Shown here one piece after another: positions 35,772-43,818 of a stretch of DNA of 64,000 nucleotides. Positions within the stretch are counted from its first letter, which is position 1. Every line of letters begins with the position of its first letter. Position numbers and translations under genes: made by a program. Location of the stretch: contig NZ_JACBGE010000012.1 of NCBI RefSeq assembly GCF_021401345.1, positions 62,001-126,000 on the forward strand, read 5' to 3'. The notes beneath the pieces are model-generated. The model did no database searches, was not told the origin of the DNA, and worked only from the letters and a program-made list of their open reading frames with translations. This DNA comes from Hydrogenophaga sp. NFH-34 (GTDB lineage: Bacteria; Pseudomonadota; Gammaproteobacteria; Burkholderiales; Burkholderiaceae_C).

Positions 35772-37104
35772 GGGCGACAACTCCTGTATCGTTGGAACTC
35801 ATCAGCTTGGCGGCCGTCAGGGCCACCTCGTACGGGCTGAGCAGGGTGCGCGAATCCTCGCCGCTGAAGTTGCTGCGGCGCATGGCGGTGTCGGTACGGC
35901 CGGGCACGATGCAGTTGACCCGGATGCCGTCGGCCATCCACTCGTCGGCCAGCGCCTGGGTGAGGTTGACCACGCCCGCCTTGCATGCCGAATACGCCGA
36001 ATACTCCGCGCGGCCACGGGTGAACGACGACGACGAAAACTGCAGCAGCATGCCGCGCGACGCCTTCAGCGCCGCGTGGCTGCACTGCGCCACGTTGAGC
36101 GCCCCGAGCAGGTTCACGGCCACCTGCTGGGCCACGTCCTGCGCCGACTGCGTCGCCAGCGGGCCTTTCATGAGCAGCCCCGCGGCATTCACCACGTGGT
36201 CCACCCGGCCCCAGTCCGCCTGCGCAGCGGCCAGCGCCGCCGCCACCTGGGCCGGATCGGCGACGTCGCAGCCGTTGCGGCGCGAGAGGCTGCGCACGAT
36301 GCAGCCAGCCTCTTCCAGCACCTGCACGATGGCCTTGCCGATGCCCAGGCTGCCGCCGAACACCAGCGCGTGGCGGCCCTTGAAATCGAGCCCCGACAGG
36401 TTGGGCGAGCGCCGCTGCTGCCGGATGCGAAACAGCTCGTCGGCCAGCACCAGGTCGACAGCGTCGGTGATCTTGATGTTCTCCGAGCTGCCCTTGACGA
36501 TGCGCACCGGGCTCAGCGGATTGCAGGCCAGGTAGATGCCGCAGTCGTCGGTGAAGCCACCGAGCTTTTCCTGGCCGAGCTCCTCGTAGCACTGGAGCAG
36601 CGCCGCATAACGGAAACCCTGCGGCGTCTGGCCACGGAAGATGTGGTCGCGCTTGGGGATGTTCTGGATGAAGCCGTCGCGCTCGACGATGATGGTGTCG
36701 GCCGTCTTGATGGCCACGTCGACCGCGTCGCAGGTCTGCAGCGCCGCCACCACCTCGTGGATGATCTGGTGATCCAGAAACGGCCGCGCCGCATCGTGCA
36801 GGATCACGTGCCGGGGTGCGGCGTCCTTCAGGTGCCGCAGCGCGGCCCAGGCCGAGTCCTGACGCGACGAGCCCCCGACGATGACTTCGGCCGGCGTGCC
36901 CTTGAACATCTCGCGCACGAATTCCAGCGAGTCCGCGGGCACCGTGATCAGGATGCGTGCCTGCGGGGCAAAAGACGCCAGGCAGGCGTAGCTGTGCTCC
37001 AGGATGGTCTTGCCCGCCACGCGAATGAACTGCTTGGGCACGGGCGCGTCCAGGCGCGTCCCGCTGCCGCCAGCCAGCAGCACGAAAGCGAAGTCGTTCA
37101 ACAT
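35764..37104 (-). CDS. IspD-like cytidylyltransferase fused to short-chain reductase (Acs1/Bcs1-like CDP-ribitol synthase)
   Basis: A 446-residue two-domain fusion. Residues 1-225 are an IspD-family cytidylyltransferase: LLAGGSGTRL with PVPKQFIRVAGK, ILHDAARPF, FRGQTPQGFRY, FTDDCGIY, and GSSENIKITDAVDL. Residues 232-446 are an SDR with the nucleotide motif VFGGSLGIGKA and catalytic Ser (FSSSSF) and YSACK. The same order is found in Haemophilus influenzae Acs1/Bcs1, which reduces ribulose-5-phosphate to ribitol-5-phosphate and activates it to CDP-ribitol. The housekeeping MEP-pathway IspD lacks the second domain. It starts at 37104 (ATG), overlapping the upstream LicD-like gene by 7 bp. The CDP-ribitol product is inference; another alditol is possible. 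Confidence 0.8.
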   Translation of the reverse strand: MLNDFAFVLLAGGSGTRLDAPVPKQFIRVAGKTILEHSYACLASFAPQARILITVPADSLEFVREMFKGTPAEVIVGGSSRQDSAWAALRHLKDAAPRHVILHDAARPFLDHQIIHEVVAALQTCDAVDVAIKTADTIIVERDGFIQNIPKRDHIFRGQTPQGFRYAALLQCYEELGQEKLGGFTDDCGIYLACNPLSPVRIVKGSSENIKITDAVDLVLADELFRIRQQRRSPNLSGLDFKGRHALVFGGSLGIGKAIVQVLEEAGCIVRSLSRRNGCDVADPAQVAAALAAAQADWGRVDHVVNAAGLLMKGPLATQSAQDVAQQVAVNLLGALNVAQCSHAALKASRGMLLQFSSSSFTRGRAEYSAYSACKAGVVNLTQALADEWMADGIRVNCIVPGRTDTAMRRSNFSGEDSRTLLSPYEVALTAAKLMSSNDTGVVARV

Positions 37105-38720
37105 GCTTCGGCCACCTCGTGCGGGATTTCGGCGGCCAGGGTGTCGCGCACCCAACCCAGGCGCTGCAGGGTGTCTTCGCCCATGCCGCCAGGATGTGAG
37201 CGGTGCGCCCGCATCAGATCGATCACCCGCGTGAGCTTGTCCACCTGCCCAGCCTTGATCGCTTCCAGCGCCCGCAGGCGCCCGACCACCTGATAGACCT
37301 CACCGCCCACGTCCACCGTGGAAGGGGACTCCAGATGCGAGATGTAGCCCGGATCAGGCACCCGCCAGTCGCCGAAGTTTTCGGCCAGGTTGCGCTCCAC
37401 ATCGTCCGGTACGTGGAAAGGAATGCCCAGGAATTGGACCGACTTCAGCTCGAACGGGGTGAAGGCGAATTTCTGCAGGTAGCCGAAGTACGACTGCACG
37501 CCCGTGACCAGCTTCCCGTTTTCGCGGTGGTAGATGAAGATGTCGATGCTGACACCGGTGGCCAGGTGCTTGATGGGGATGTGGTAGGTCTGCGCGCCCC
37601 CGATGCGGCGCGTGTCCACCGCGAAAGCACCGCTTTGCAGCAGCGCATGGATCACGGTGAACTGGTCTTCCCAGCCGATGATGCCGACGTCGACATCCTT
37701 GTCGTGGGCCAGCAACTGGCCCTCGCGCGCATAACCCAACAGCGTGCCCGACACCAGAAAGGCCTTCTGGCCCACCGGCTCCAGCGTCTGTTGCAGCGCC
37801 ACCAGCGCCTGCGAGGCTTCGATCGGGTCGAACTTGGCCGGCGCCTCGGCGTCGAGCTCCCGGGTCTCGCGCTCGGCCTTGAACTCCGCCAGCTTCTCGG
37901 GCACGGCAACCTGGGCGATGAGCTGGTCCAGCCAGACCAGGGCCTGCTGGAGCTGGCCCGCATGGCAGTGCGCCTTGGCCAGATCGATCAGGCGCAGCAG
38001 CGTGTCCTGCGGCGCCTTGGCCTGGTCGGCCATGGCGATGGCGGCCGCAGGCTTGCCCGCCTGCAGGTAACACTGGCTGGCATACAGCGCCAGGCGGCTG
38101 CGGGAGTTGACGAGCGGCAGGCTGTGCGTCGGCAGCATCGCGCGGATGCGCTCATAGCACCGGCCCAGGGGCTCGGGATCGGCCTGGCGCCCCAGCAGTT
38201 GGTGGCGCACGAACAGCGACTTGGTGAGGTTCAGCCAGTCGATCAGGGGTTGCTTGCGGCGCTCACCGTCCGCGATCAGCGCTTCCAGGAGATCAAAACG
38301 GGCGTGGTCGACCGCCAACTCGGCCGCAGCCAGCCAGTCGCCGGCCTGCCCCTTGCATTTGCGCAGGGTCGAGGTGTCCGGGGCCGTGGCCGCCAGCAAC
38401 TGGCGCACGACCCATTTCAGGGGCAGGCGCTCTGGCAGGCGCGCCAGGGCCTCGCTGGCCTGACCCCGGCCCAGCGACTGGTACGCCGCGAGCCAGACCG
38501 GCCGGTCACCCGGGGCGGGCAGGTTTTCGATGCCCAGCGTCGCCAGGTAAATGACGGTCGCCGGCAGGCGCAGCGCGCGCGCGGCCTGAAGCGTTTGCGC
38601 GTCCAGCAGCCCCCTCCCCACTTCATCGACCGTCACGCGCTCCAGAAAGGCATGGTCTTTCTGCTGCAGCAGCCGGTCGATGAGCTGGAGCCGCTCGGCC
38701 TCGTGGGATAAGACGTACAT
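37098..38720 (-). CDS. LicD/fukutin-type phosphotransferase with helical-repeat N-terminus
   Basis: A 540-residue protein. Residues 1-300 are helical and TPR-like (LLRLIDLAKAHCHAGQLQQALVWLDQLI). Residues about 310-500 form a LicD-family nucleotidyltransferase domain with FLVSGTLLGYAREG followed by LLAHDKDVDVGI, where the DxD residues should bind metal. The same block is present in human fukutin and FKRP, which transfer ribitol-5-phosphate from CDP-ribitol, and in bacterial LicD, which transfers phosphocholine. With a predicted CDP-ribitol synthase overlapping its 3' end, a ribitol-phosphate transferase role is favoured. The ATG at 38720 has an AGGAG ribosome site and lies 27 bp after fliA. 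Confidence 0.78.
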   Translation of the reverse strand: MYVLSHEAERLQLIDRLLQQKDHAFLERVTVDEVGRGLLDAQTLQAARALRLPATVIYLATLGIENLPAPGDRPVWLAAYQSLGRGQASEALARLPERLPLKWVVRQLLAATAPDTSTLRKCKGQAGDWLAAAELAVDHARFDLLEALIADGERRKQPLIDWLNLTKSLFVRHQLLGRQADPEPLGRCYERIRAMLPTHSLPLVNSRSRLALYASQCYLQAGKPAAAIAMADQAKAPQDTLLRLIDLAKAHCHAGQLQQALVWLDQLIAQVAVPEKLAEFKAERETRELDAEAPAKFDPIEASQALVALQQTLEPVGQKAFLVSGTLLGYAREGQLLAHDKDVDVGIIGWEDQFTVIHALLQSGAFAVDTRRIGGAQTYHIPIKHLATGVSIDIFIYHRENGKLVTGVQSYFGYLQKFAFTPFELKSVQFLGIPFHVPDDVERNLAENFGDWRVPDPGYISHLESPSTVDVGGEVYQVVGRLRALEAIKAGQVDKLTRVIDLMRAHRSHPGGMGEDTLQRLGWVRDTLAAEIPHEVAEAC

Positions 38721-38747
38721 GGAGACTCCTTGGCGCAACGGCAGCGC

Positions 38748-39464
38748 TCAATGCTCGCGCAGCTTGGCGCGCAGTCGGGCAATGGACTGGCTGTGCAACT
38801 GGCAGATGCGCGACTCGGTCACCCCGAGCACGGCGGCGATTTCCTTGAGGTTCATGTCGTGCTCGTAGTACATCGACATGATGTGCTGCTCGCGCTCGGG
38901 CAGGTTCTTGATCGCTTCCACCAGGGCCATGCGCATGCGCTGGTCCTGCAGCATCGCGGCCGGGTCGGCCTCGGTGTCGCCCATGTGGCGGTCGAGGAAG
39001 CTCTCGTCGTCATCGCCCTGACCGGTGATGTCTTCGAGGTAGACCAGTTGCGTGCCGCGCACCTTGGCCAGCAGGGTCTGGTAATCGGCCAGACCCATGC
39101 CAAGTTCCTGCGCGATCTCGCTTTCCATCGGTGCGCGGTGGAGCTTCTGCTGCAGCCGGTGCACAGCCTGTTCGATTTCTTTCTGGCTCTTGCGCGAGCC
39201 GCGGCTCATCCAGTCGCCGTCGCGCAGTTCGTCGATCATCGCGCCGCGGATGCGCTGGCTGGCAAAGGTTTCGAACTGCACGCCTTGCGAGGGTTCGTAG
39301 CGGGCGATGGCTTCGGTCAGGCCGATCATGCCGACCTGGATCAGGTCGTCGAGCTCCACGCTGGGCGGGAGCTTGGCGATCATGTGGTGCGCCAGACGCC
39401 GGACCAGCGGGCTGTACTTGCGCAGTTGGTCGTCGCGATCGAGAGTGCCTTTGGCGGTGTACAT
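38748..39464 (-). CDS. fliA: FliA, flagellar sigma-28 factor
   Basis: FliA directs RNA polymerase to late flagellar and chemotaxis promoters. From the ATG at 39464 the product has 238 residues. Region 2 holds YSPLVRRLAHHMIAKLPPSVELDDLIQVGMIGLTEAI, region 3 KEIEQAVHRLQQKL.RAP, and region 4 LPEREQHIMSMYYEHDMNLKEIAAVLGVTESRICQLHSQSI with the helix-turn-helix. It begins 4 bp after the FlhG-like gene stop (GGAGTTGAGGAC precedes the ATG), so it is in the flhB-flhA-flhF-flhG transcript. The earlier in-frame start at 39497 is less likely. Confidence 0.97.
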   Translation of the reverse strand: MYTAKGTLDRDDQLRKYSPLVRRLAHHMIAKLPPSVELDDLIQVGMIGLTEAIARYEPSQGVQFETFASQRIRGAMIDELRDGDWMSRGSRKSQKEIEQAVHRLQQKLHRAPMESEIAQELGMGLADYQTLLAKVRGTQLVYLEDITGQGDDDESFLDRHMGDTEADPAAMLQDQRMRMALVEAIKNLPEREQHIMSMYYEHDMNLKEIAAVLGVTESRICQLHSQSIARLRAKLREH

Positions 39465-39468
39465 GTCC

Positions 39469-40272
39469 TCAACTCCATTGGGTGCCGGCCACGCCACCGG
39501 GCTGCCAGCCCCGGAACACCGGGGCCGAAGCGTCCGGTGTGCCGGGTGTCACCCGAAGGTCCCTGGGCCGGCCCAGTGCGCATTCCTGCACCCGGGTTCC
39601 CCATGCAGCGGCCGGCCACACCTCGGCATCGTAGTCGAGATGGCGCCGGGCGCAATCGGTCACGGTGTCCAGCACCTTGTGCAGCACGTCGGGCGCGCCT
39701 TCGTCCGGCAGGGGCGCCAGCACGGGCGCCAGCCCCTGGGAACGCAGCAGCTTCAGCGCGCCGTAGGCATCGATGCTGGACTGGGCGAGCCCCAGCACCG
39801 GCACCAGCACGCGGGCTTCCAGATCGCGGAACAGCGTGGCCAGGGTGGCCGCGGGCGCCAGCAGCAGGAGCGCGGCCCCGTCGCCGAACGGCGCCAGCAG
39901 CCGTGTGAGGGCGGGCCGGCTGCCGCCGGCACGGGCGGTTTCCTGCAGGCGCTCCAGACCACGGGCGGCCGGCAGCACCAGCCATTCGCCGCCACCGGTC
40001 GGGCGCTCCAGGTTGGCGATGGACGGGTCCTGCAGCAGGTGCAGCAGGCCGAGGTGGCTGCCGTCCGGCCCGCTGCGGCGTTGCAGCGATTCGGCGGCGC
40101 TGCCGTCGAGCACGACCGGATGCCGGCCGGCCGCGGCCAGTTGCAGCGAGAGCTGGCACAGCAATTCGTAGGCGCGGGCCGGCTGGGCCGGACTGGCCAC
40201 CGGCATCACCACCGGCGAGCCGGGCCGGCGGGTGCGCAATCCGGCCGCCTGGTCGAAACCGGGCTCAAACAT
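39469..40272 (-). CDS. flhG: FlhG-like protein lacking the ATP-binding motif
   Basis: FlhG is normally a MinD-type ATPase that limits flagellar number and stimulates the GTPase FlhF through its N-terminus. From the ATG at 40272 this protein has 267 residues. The N-terminal motif FDQAAGLR fits the DQAxxLR helix that activates FlhF. The next segment, where KGGVGKT is expected, reads VVMPVASPAQPARAYELL, and the DADLG motif is replaced by DGSAAE. So the FlhF-activating part is kept while ATP binding looks lost. The start overlaps the flhF stop by 8 bp. Position between flhF and fliA supports the name. Confidence 0.75.
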   Translation of the reverse strand: MFEPGFDQAAGLRTRRPGSPVVMPVASPAQPARAYELLCQLSLQLAAAGRHPVVLDGSAAESLQRRSGPDGSHLGLLHLLQDPSIANLERPTGGGEWLVLPAARGLERLQETARAGGSRPALTRLLAPFGDGAALLLLAPAATLATLFRDLEARVLVPVLGLAQSSIDAYGALKLLRSQGLAPVLAPLPDEGAPDVLHKVLDTVTDCARRHLDYDAEVWPAAAWGTRVQECALGRPRDLRVTPGTPDASAPVFRGWQPGGVAGTQWS

Positions 40273-41740
40273 AGGCACCTCCGAGGTCGATGCCACGGGC
40301 GGAGGACTGCGCAAAGTAAAAACCCATTTCGCTGGCACGGGGGTCGTAGGCCGACTTGCCCTCGCTGCCCAGCGACAGCCGGACCAGGGCGGCGGCGTCG
40401 GCACCCGACCAGTCTTCCGGCACACGCTGGCCGTTGGCCAGTCCCCGCAACACCACCTGGTGGCGGATCAGCGCGTCCACGGCCGGGCCGAGCTTGACCG
40501 CCTCGTCCACCTTGGACAGCACCACACCGTGCAGGGTGCTGGCCTTGAAGGCCACCAGCACGTCGTCCAACGTGTCGCCGTGGGCGCCGGCGTTGAGCAC
40601 CAGCGTCTTCTTGATCGCCGGCATGTCCAGCAGGTCGAGCATTTCCTGGATGCGCTGGTCGCGCTGGCCCAGGCCGGCCGTGTCGATGATCACCATGCGC
40701 TTGCCGGCCAGCAGGTTCAGCAGGTCGACCAGCGCCGCGCGGTCGTGTGCCTGGTGCGCGACCACGCCCAGCATGCGGCCGTAGGCGCGCAGTTGTTCGA
40801 AGCCCGCGACCCGGTAGGTGTCGAGCGTGATCAGCCCGACGCTGGCCGTGCCGTACTTGTGCACGCACTGGGCCGCCAGCTTGGCGGCGGTGGTGGTCTT
40901 GCCGACGCCGGTGGCGCCGATCAGTGCGACCACCCCGCCTTCGTCGGCCAGGCCGGCCCCGGGCGCCGCGATCTTGAGGTTGCGCGCCAGCACGTCCATG
41001 ACCCAGCGCACCGCCTCGGCGGGGCTCAGCTCGGCCGGCATGCGTTCAAGCACCGCGCGCGACATGGTGGGCGAAAAGCCGGCGCGGATGAGCTTGAGCA
41101 TCAGGTTCGACTGGATCGGGTTCTGCTTGGACGAGCCCAGCCAGGCCAGCGTGTTGAAGCGCTCTTCGATCATGTCCTTGAGCGCCGACAGTTCCTCCGA
41201 GATGCGGTGGTCACCCGCTCCCAGCGAGGGCGCGGCCACCACCGGTTCTTCCCAGCTCGGCGCAGCCGGACGGGTGCGGATGGGCGGCGGCACCTGGGCC
41301 GATGCCATGCCCAGATCGCCCAGGCGTTGCGCCGACATCGGCTGGCGCTCGGGCGCCGGCATGGGCGCGGCACGCGGCGCTTCGGCGCGCTGGGGCGCGA
41401 CCGGTGCCTCCGGGGCTTCCGCGCCCTGGGCCGCACGGCGCTTGCGCAGCATGCGCTCGCGCACATAGTCCTGGAACGACAGGGTGCTCATGGCCATGGT
41501 GGCGGTGTCGTCCTCGACATCGGCCACGGCAGGCGACTGCGGGGCCGGCGCGGCGGCCTGGGTGCTGATCTGGCGCGGCGCAGGTGCCAGCGCGCTCAGG
41601 CTCTCTTCGGCCGCCGCCATCACCTCGAAGCCGTCTTCGGTCGAGCGCGTCGAGAGGATCACGGCGCTCTCGCCGAAGGTGCTGCGCGCCTTGGCCATGG
41701 CTTCGCGCGAGGTCGAGGCGGTGAAACGCTGGATGTTCAT
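40265..41740 (-). CDS. flhF: FlhF, SRP-type GTPase
   Basis: FlhF sets flagellar position and number with FlhG. The 491-residue product has an N-terminal B domain start MNIQRFTASTSREAMAKAR, a Pro/Ala-rich linker (about 60-170), an N domain, and the G domain. G-domain motifs are GATGVGKTTTAAKLAA (about 275-290), LDTYRVAGFEQLRAYG, DTAGLGQRDQRI and SKVDEAVKLG. It overlaps flhA by four bases and flhG by 8 bp. FlhF is most common in polar flagellates. Confidence 0.96.
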   Translation of the reverse strand: MNIQRFTASTSREAMAKARSTFGESAVILSTRSTEDGFEVMAAAEESLSALAPAPRQISTQAAAPAPQSPAVADVEDDTATMAMSTLSFQDYVRERMLRKRRAAQGAEAPEAPVAPQRAEAPRAAPMPAPERQPMSAQRLGDLGMASAQVPPPIRTRPAAPSWEEPVVAAPSLGAGDHRISEELSALKDMIEERFNTLAWLGSSKQNPIQSNLMLKLIRAGFSPTMSRAVLERMPAELSPAEAVRWVMDVLARNLKIAAPGAGLADEGGVVALIGATGVGKTTTAAKLAAQCVHKYGTASVGLITLDTYRVAGFEQLRAYGRMLGVVAHQAHDRAALVDLLNLLAGKRMVIIDTAGLGQRDQRIQEMLDLLDMPAIKKTLVLNAGAHGDTLDDVLVAFKASTLHGVVLSKVDEAVKLGPAVDALIRHQVVLRGLANGQRVPEDWSGADAAALVRLSLGSEGKSAYDPRASEMGFYFAQSSARGIDLGGAYV

Positions 41741-43818
41741 GCTGCAAGCTCCCCAAGAATCGGGCCGATACGGATGAGGTGGGTTTCAGGAATTTCGCTG
41801 TGGGCGAGCACCTGCAGGCGCGGCGCGGCGCGGCGCAGCAGGCGGGCCATGGCGGTGCGGATGGCGTCGGGCACCAGCAGGCAGGCGGGCACGCCCTTCT
41901 CTTCCTGCCGGTTGGCCACGTCGGTGGCCGACTTGCTCAGCATTTCGGCCACGCCGGGATCGAGCGACGTGCCGTTGGTGCCGGCCAGTGCCTGCATCAG
42001 CAGCCGCTCCAGACCAGGCTCGATGGCGATCACTTCGAGGTCTTTGACCGGGCCGTAGATCTGCTGGACGATGGCCGGGGCCAGGGCGATGCGCACGCGG
42101 CGTGCCAGTTCCTGCGGGTCGGTGACGACACCGGCGTTTTCGGCCAGCGTCTCGACGATGGTGCGGATGTCGCGCACGTGCACACCCTCTTCCAGCAGCA
42201 ACTGCAACACTCGCTGGAACGTGGGGATGGGCACCATTTTGGGCACGACTTCCTCGATCAGTTTCGGGGCCAGGCGTGTCACGTGTTCGACCAGGTCCTG
42301 GGTCTCCGTCCGGCTCAGCAAGCGCGCGGCCTGGACTTGCATCAAGTGTGAAAGATGGGTCGCCAGCACGGTCTCGGAATCAACCACGGTAAAACCGGCC
42401 ATTTGCGCGCTCTCCCGCTGCCGTTCTTCGATCCAGTGCGCGGGCAGGCCGAAAGCGGGGTCTTTCGTGGGGGTGCCGATCAGCGGCATGTTGACGCCAC
42501 CGGGGTTGATCGCCAGAAACATGCCGGGGAACACCTCGCCCTCGCCCACCACCACGCCGCGCAGGGTGATGCGGTAGGCACTGGGGTGCAGCTCCAGGTT
42601 GTCGCGCACATGCACCGCGGGCGGCAGAAAACCCACCTCCTGCGCGAACTTCTTGCGCACGCCCTTGATGCGGGTGAGCAGATCGCCCTGGCGGCTCTTG
42701 TCGACCATGGCGATCAGGCGGTAGCCCAGCTCCAGGCCCAGCAAATCGACCGGCTGCAGGTCGTCCCAGGTGGCCTCGCCGTCGCTGGCGGGGGCCGGCG
42801 TCTCGTCGCTGGGCGGGGGCTTGCGCTCTTCCTTGAAGCGCCACCAGGCGAGCGCCCCGAGCGCGCTGGCAAACAGCAGGAAGACCAGGTTGGGCATGCC
42901 CGGGATCACGCCCAGCAGGGCCAGCACGGCGGCGGTGATGCCGAGCACGCGCGAGGACATGAACATCTGCTCGACCAGTTGCACGCCGACGTCTTCGTCC
43001 TTGCCGACACGCGACACCACCATGGCGGCGGCCACCGAGATCAGCAGCGCCGGCACCTGGGCCACCAGCGCGTCGCCCACCGCCAGCAGGATGTAGCTGT
43101 CCGCCGCTTCGCCCGCGCCCAGCCCGTGCTGGACCATGCCGATGATCAGGCCACCGATGATGTTGATGAACAGGATCAAGATGCCGGCGATGGCGTCGCC
43201 GCGCACGAACTTGGAGGCACCGTCCATGGAGCCGAAGAACTCGGCCTCCTCGCCCACCTCGGTGCGGCGGCGCCGGGCCTCTTTCTCGTCGATCATGCCG
43301 GCGTTCAGGTCGGCGTCGATGGCCATCTGCTTGCCGGGCATGGCGTCCAGGGTGAAGCGCGCCGACACTTCGGCGATCCGCTCCGACCCCTTGGTGATCA
43401 CGATGAAGTTGATCACCACCAGGATCGCGAACACGATCAGGCCGACGGCAAAGTTGCCGCCGATCAGGAAGTGGCCGAAGGCCTCGATCACCGCCCCCGC
43501 AGCGGCCGGTCCGGTGTGCCCTTCCATGAGCACCACCCGGGTCGAGGCGACGTTCAGCGACAGGCGCAGCAGCGTGGTGAGCAGCAGCACCGTCGGGAAC
43601 ACCGAGAAGTCGAGCGGCCGCTTCATGTAGGCCGCGACCATCATCACCACCAGCGCCATGCCGATGTTGAAGGTGAAGAAGGTGTCCAGCATCCAGGCCG
43701 GCATCGGCAGGATCATCATGGACAGCACCAGCACCACCAGCAGCGGTGCGGCCAGACCCTTGGCCCAGGCGGCGTTCTGCTCCAGCCATTGCTGGACACG
43801 CTGCAGTTGCGCGTTCAT
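41737..43818 (-). CDS. flhA: FlhA, flagellar export gate protein
   Basis: FlhA is the large export-gate subunit that binds chaperone-substrate complexes. The 693-residue protein has about eight membrane helices in residues 15-320 and the FHIPEP region, with LLTTLLRLSLNVASTRVVLMEG and VITKGSERIAEVSARFTLDAMPGKQMAIDADLNAG. A linker and a cytosolic domain (about 350-693) follow. It overlaps flhB by four bases and flhF by four bases. Length and motifs are canonical. Confidence 0.97.
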   Translation of the reverse strand: MNAQLQRVQQWLEQNAAWAKGLAAPLLVVLVLSMMILPMPAWMLDTFFTFNIGMALVVMMVAAYMKRPLDFSVFPTVLLLTTLLRLSLNVASTRVVLMEGHTGPAAAGAVIEAFGHFLIGGNFAVGLIVFAILVVINFIVITKGSERIAEVSARFTLDAMPGKQMAIDADLNAGMIDEKEARRRRTEVGEEAEFFGSMDGASKFVRGDAIAGILILFINIIGGLIIGMVQHGLGAGEAADSYILLAVGDALVAQVPALLISVAAAMVVSRVGKDEDVGVQLVEQMFMSSRVLGITAAVLALLGVIPGMPNLVFLLFASALGALAWWRFKEERKPPPSDETPAPASDGEATWDDLQPVDLLGLELGYRLIAMVDKSRQGDLLTRIKGVRKKFAQEVGFLPPAVHVRDNLELHPSAYRITLRGVVVGEGEVFPGMFLAINPGGVNMPLIGTPTKDPAFGLPAHWIEERQRESAQMAGFTVVDSETVLATHLSHLMQVQAARLLSRTETQDLVEHVTRLAPKLIEEVVPKMVPIPTFQRVLQLLLEEGVHVRDIRTIVETLAENAGVVTDPQELARRVRIALAPAIVQQIYGPVKDLEVIAIEPGLERLLMQALAGTNGTSLDPGVAEMLSKSATDVANRQEEKGVPACLLVPDAIRTAMARLLRRAAPRLQVLAHSEIPETHLIRIGPILGELAA

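Noticed and set aside
35764..37104. Housekeeping IspD of the MEP isoprenoid pathway
   Set aside because: The SDR fusion, the operon with a LicD-like gene and the lack of ispF next door fit CDP-alditol synthesis better.
37098..38720. Phosphocholine transferase LicD
   Set aside because: No choline uptake, kinase or CTP:phosphocholine transferase genes (licA, licB, licC) are nearby; the neighbour is an Acs1-like CDP-ribitol synthase.
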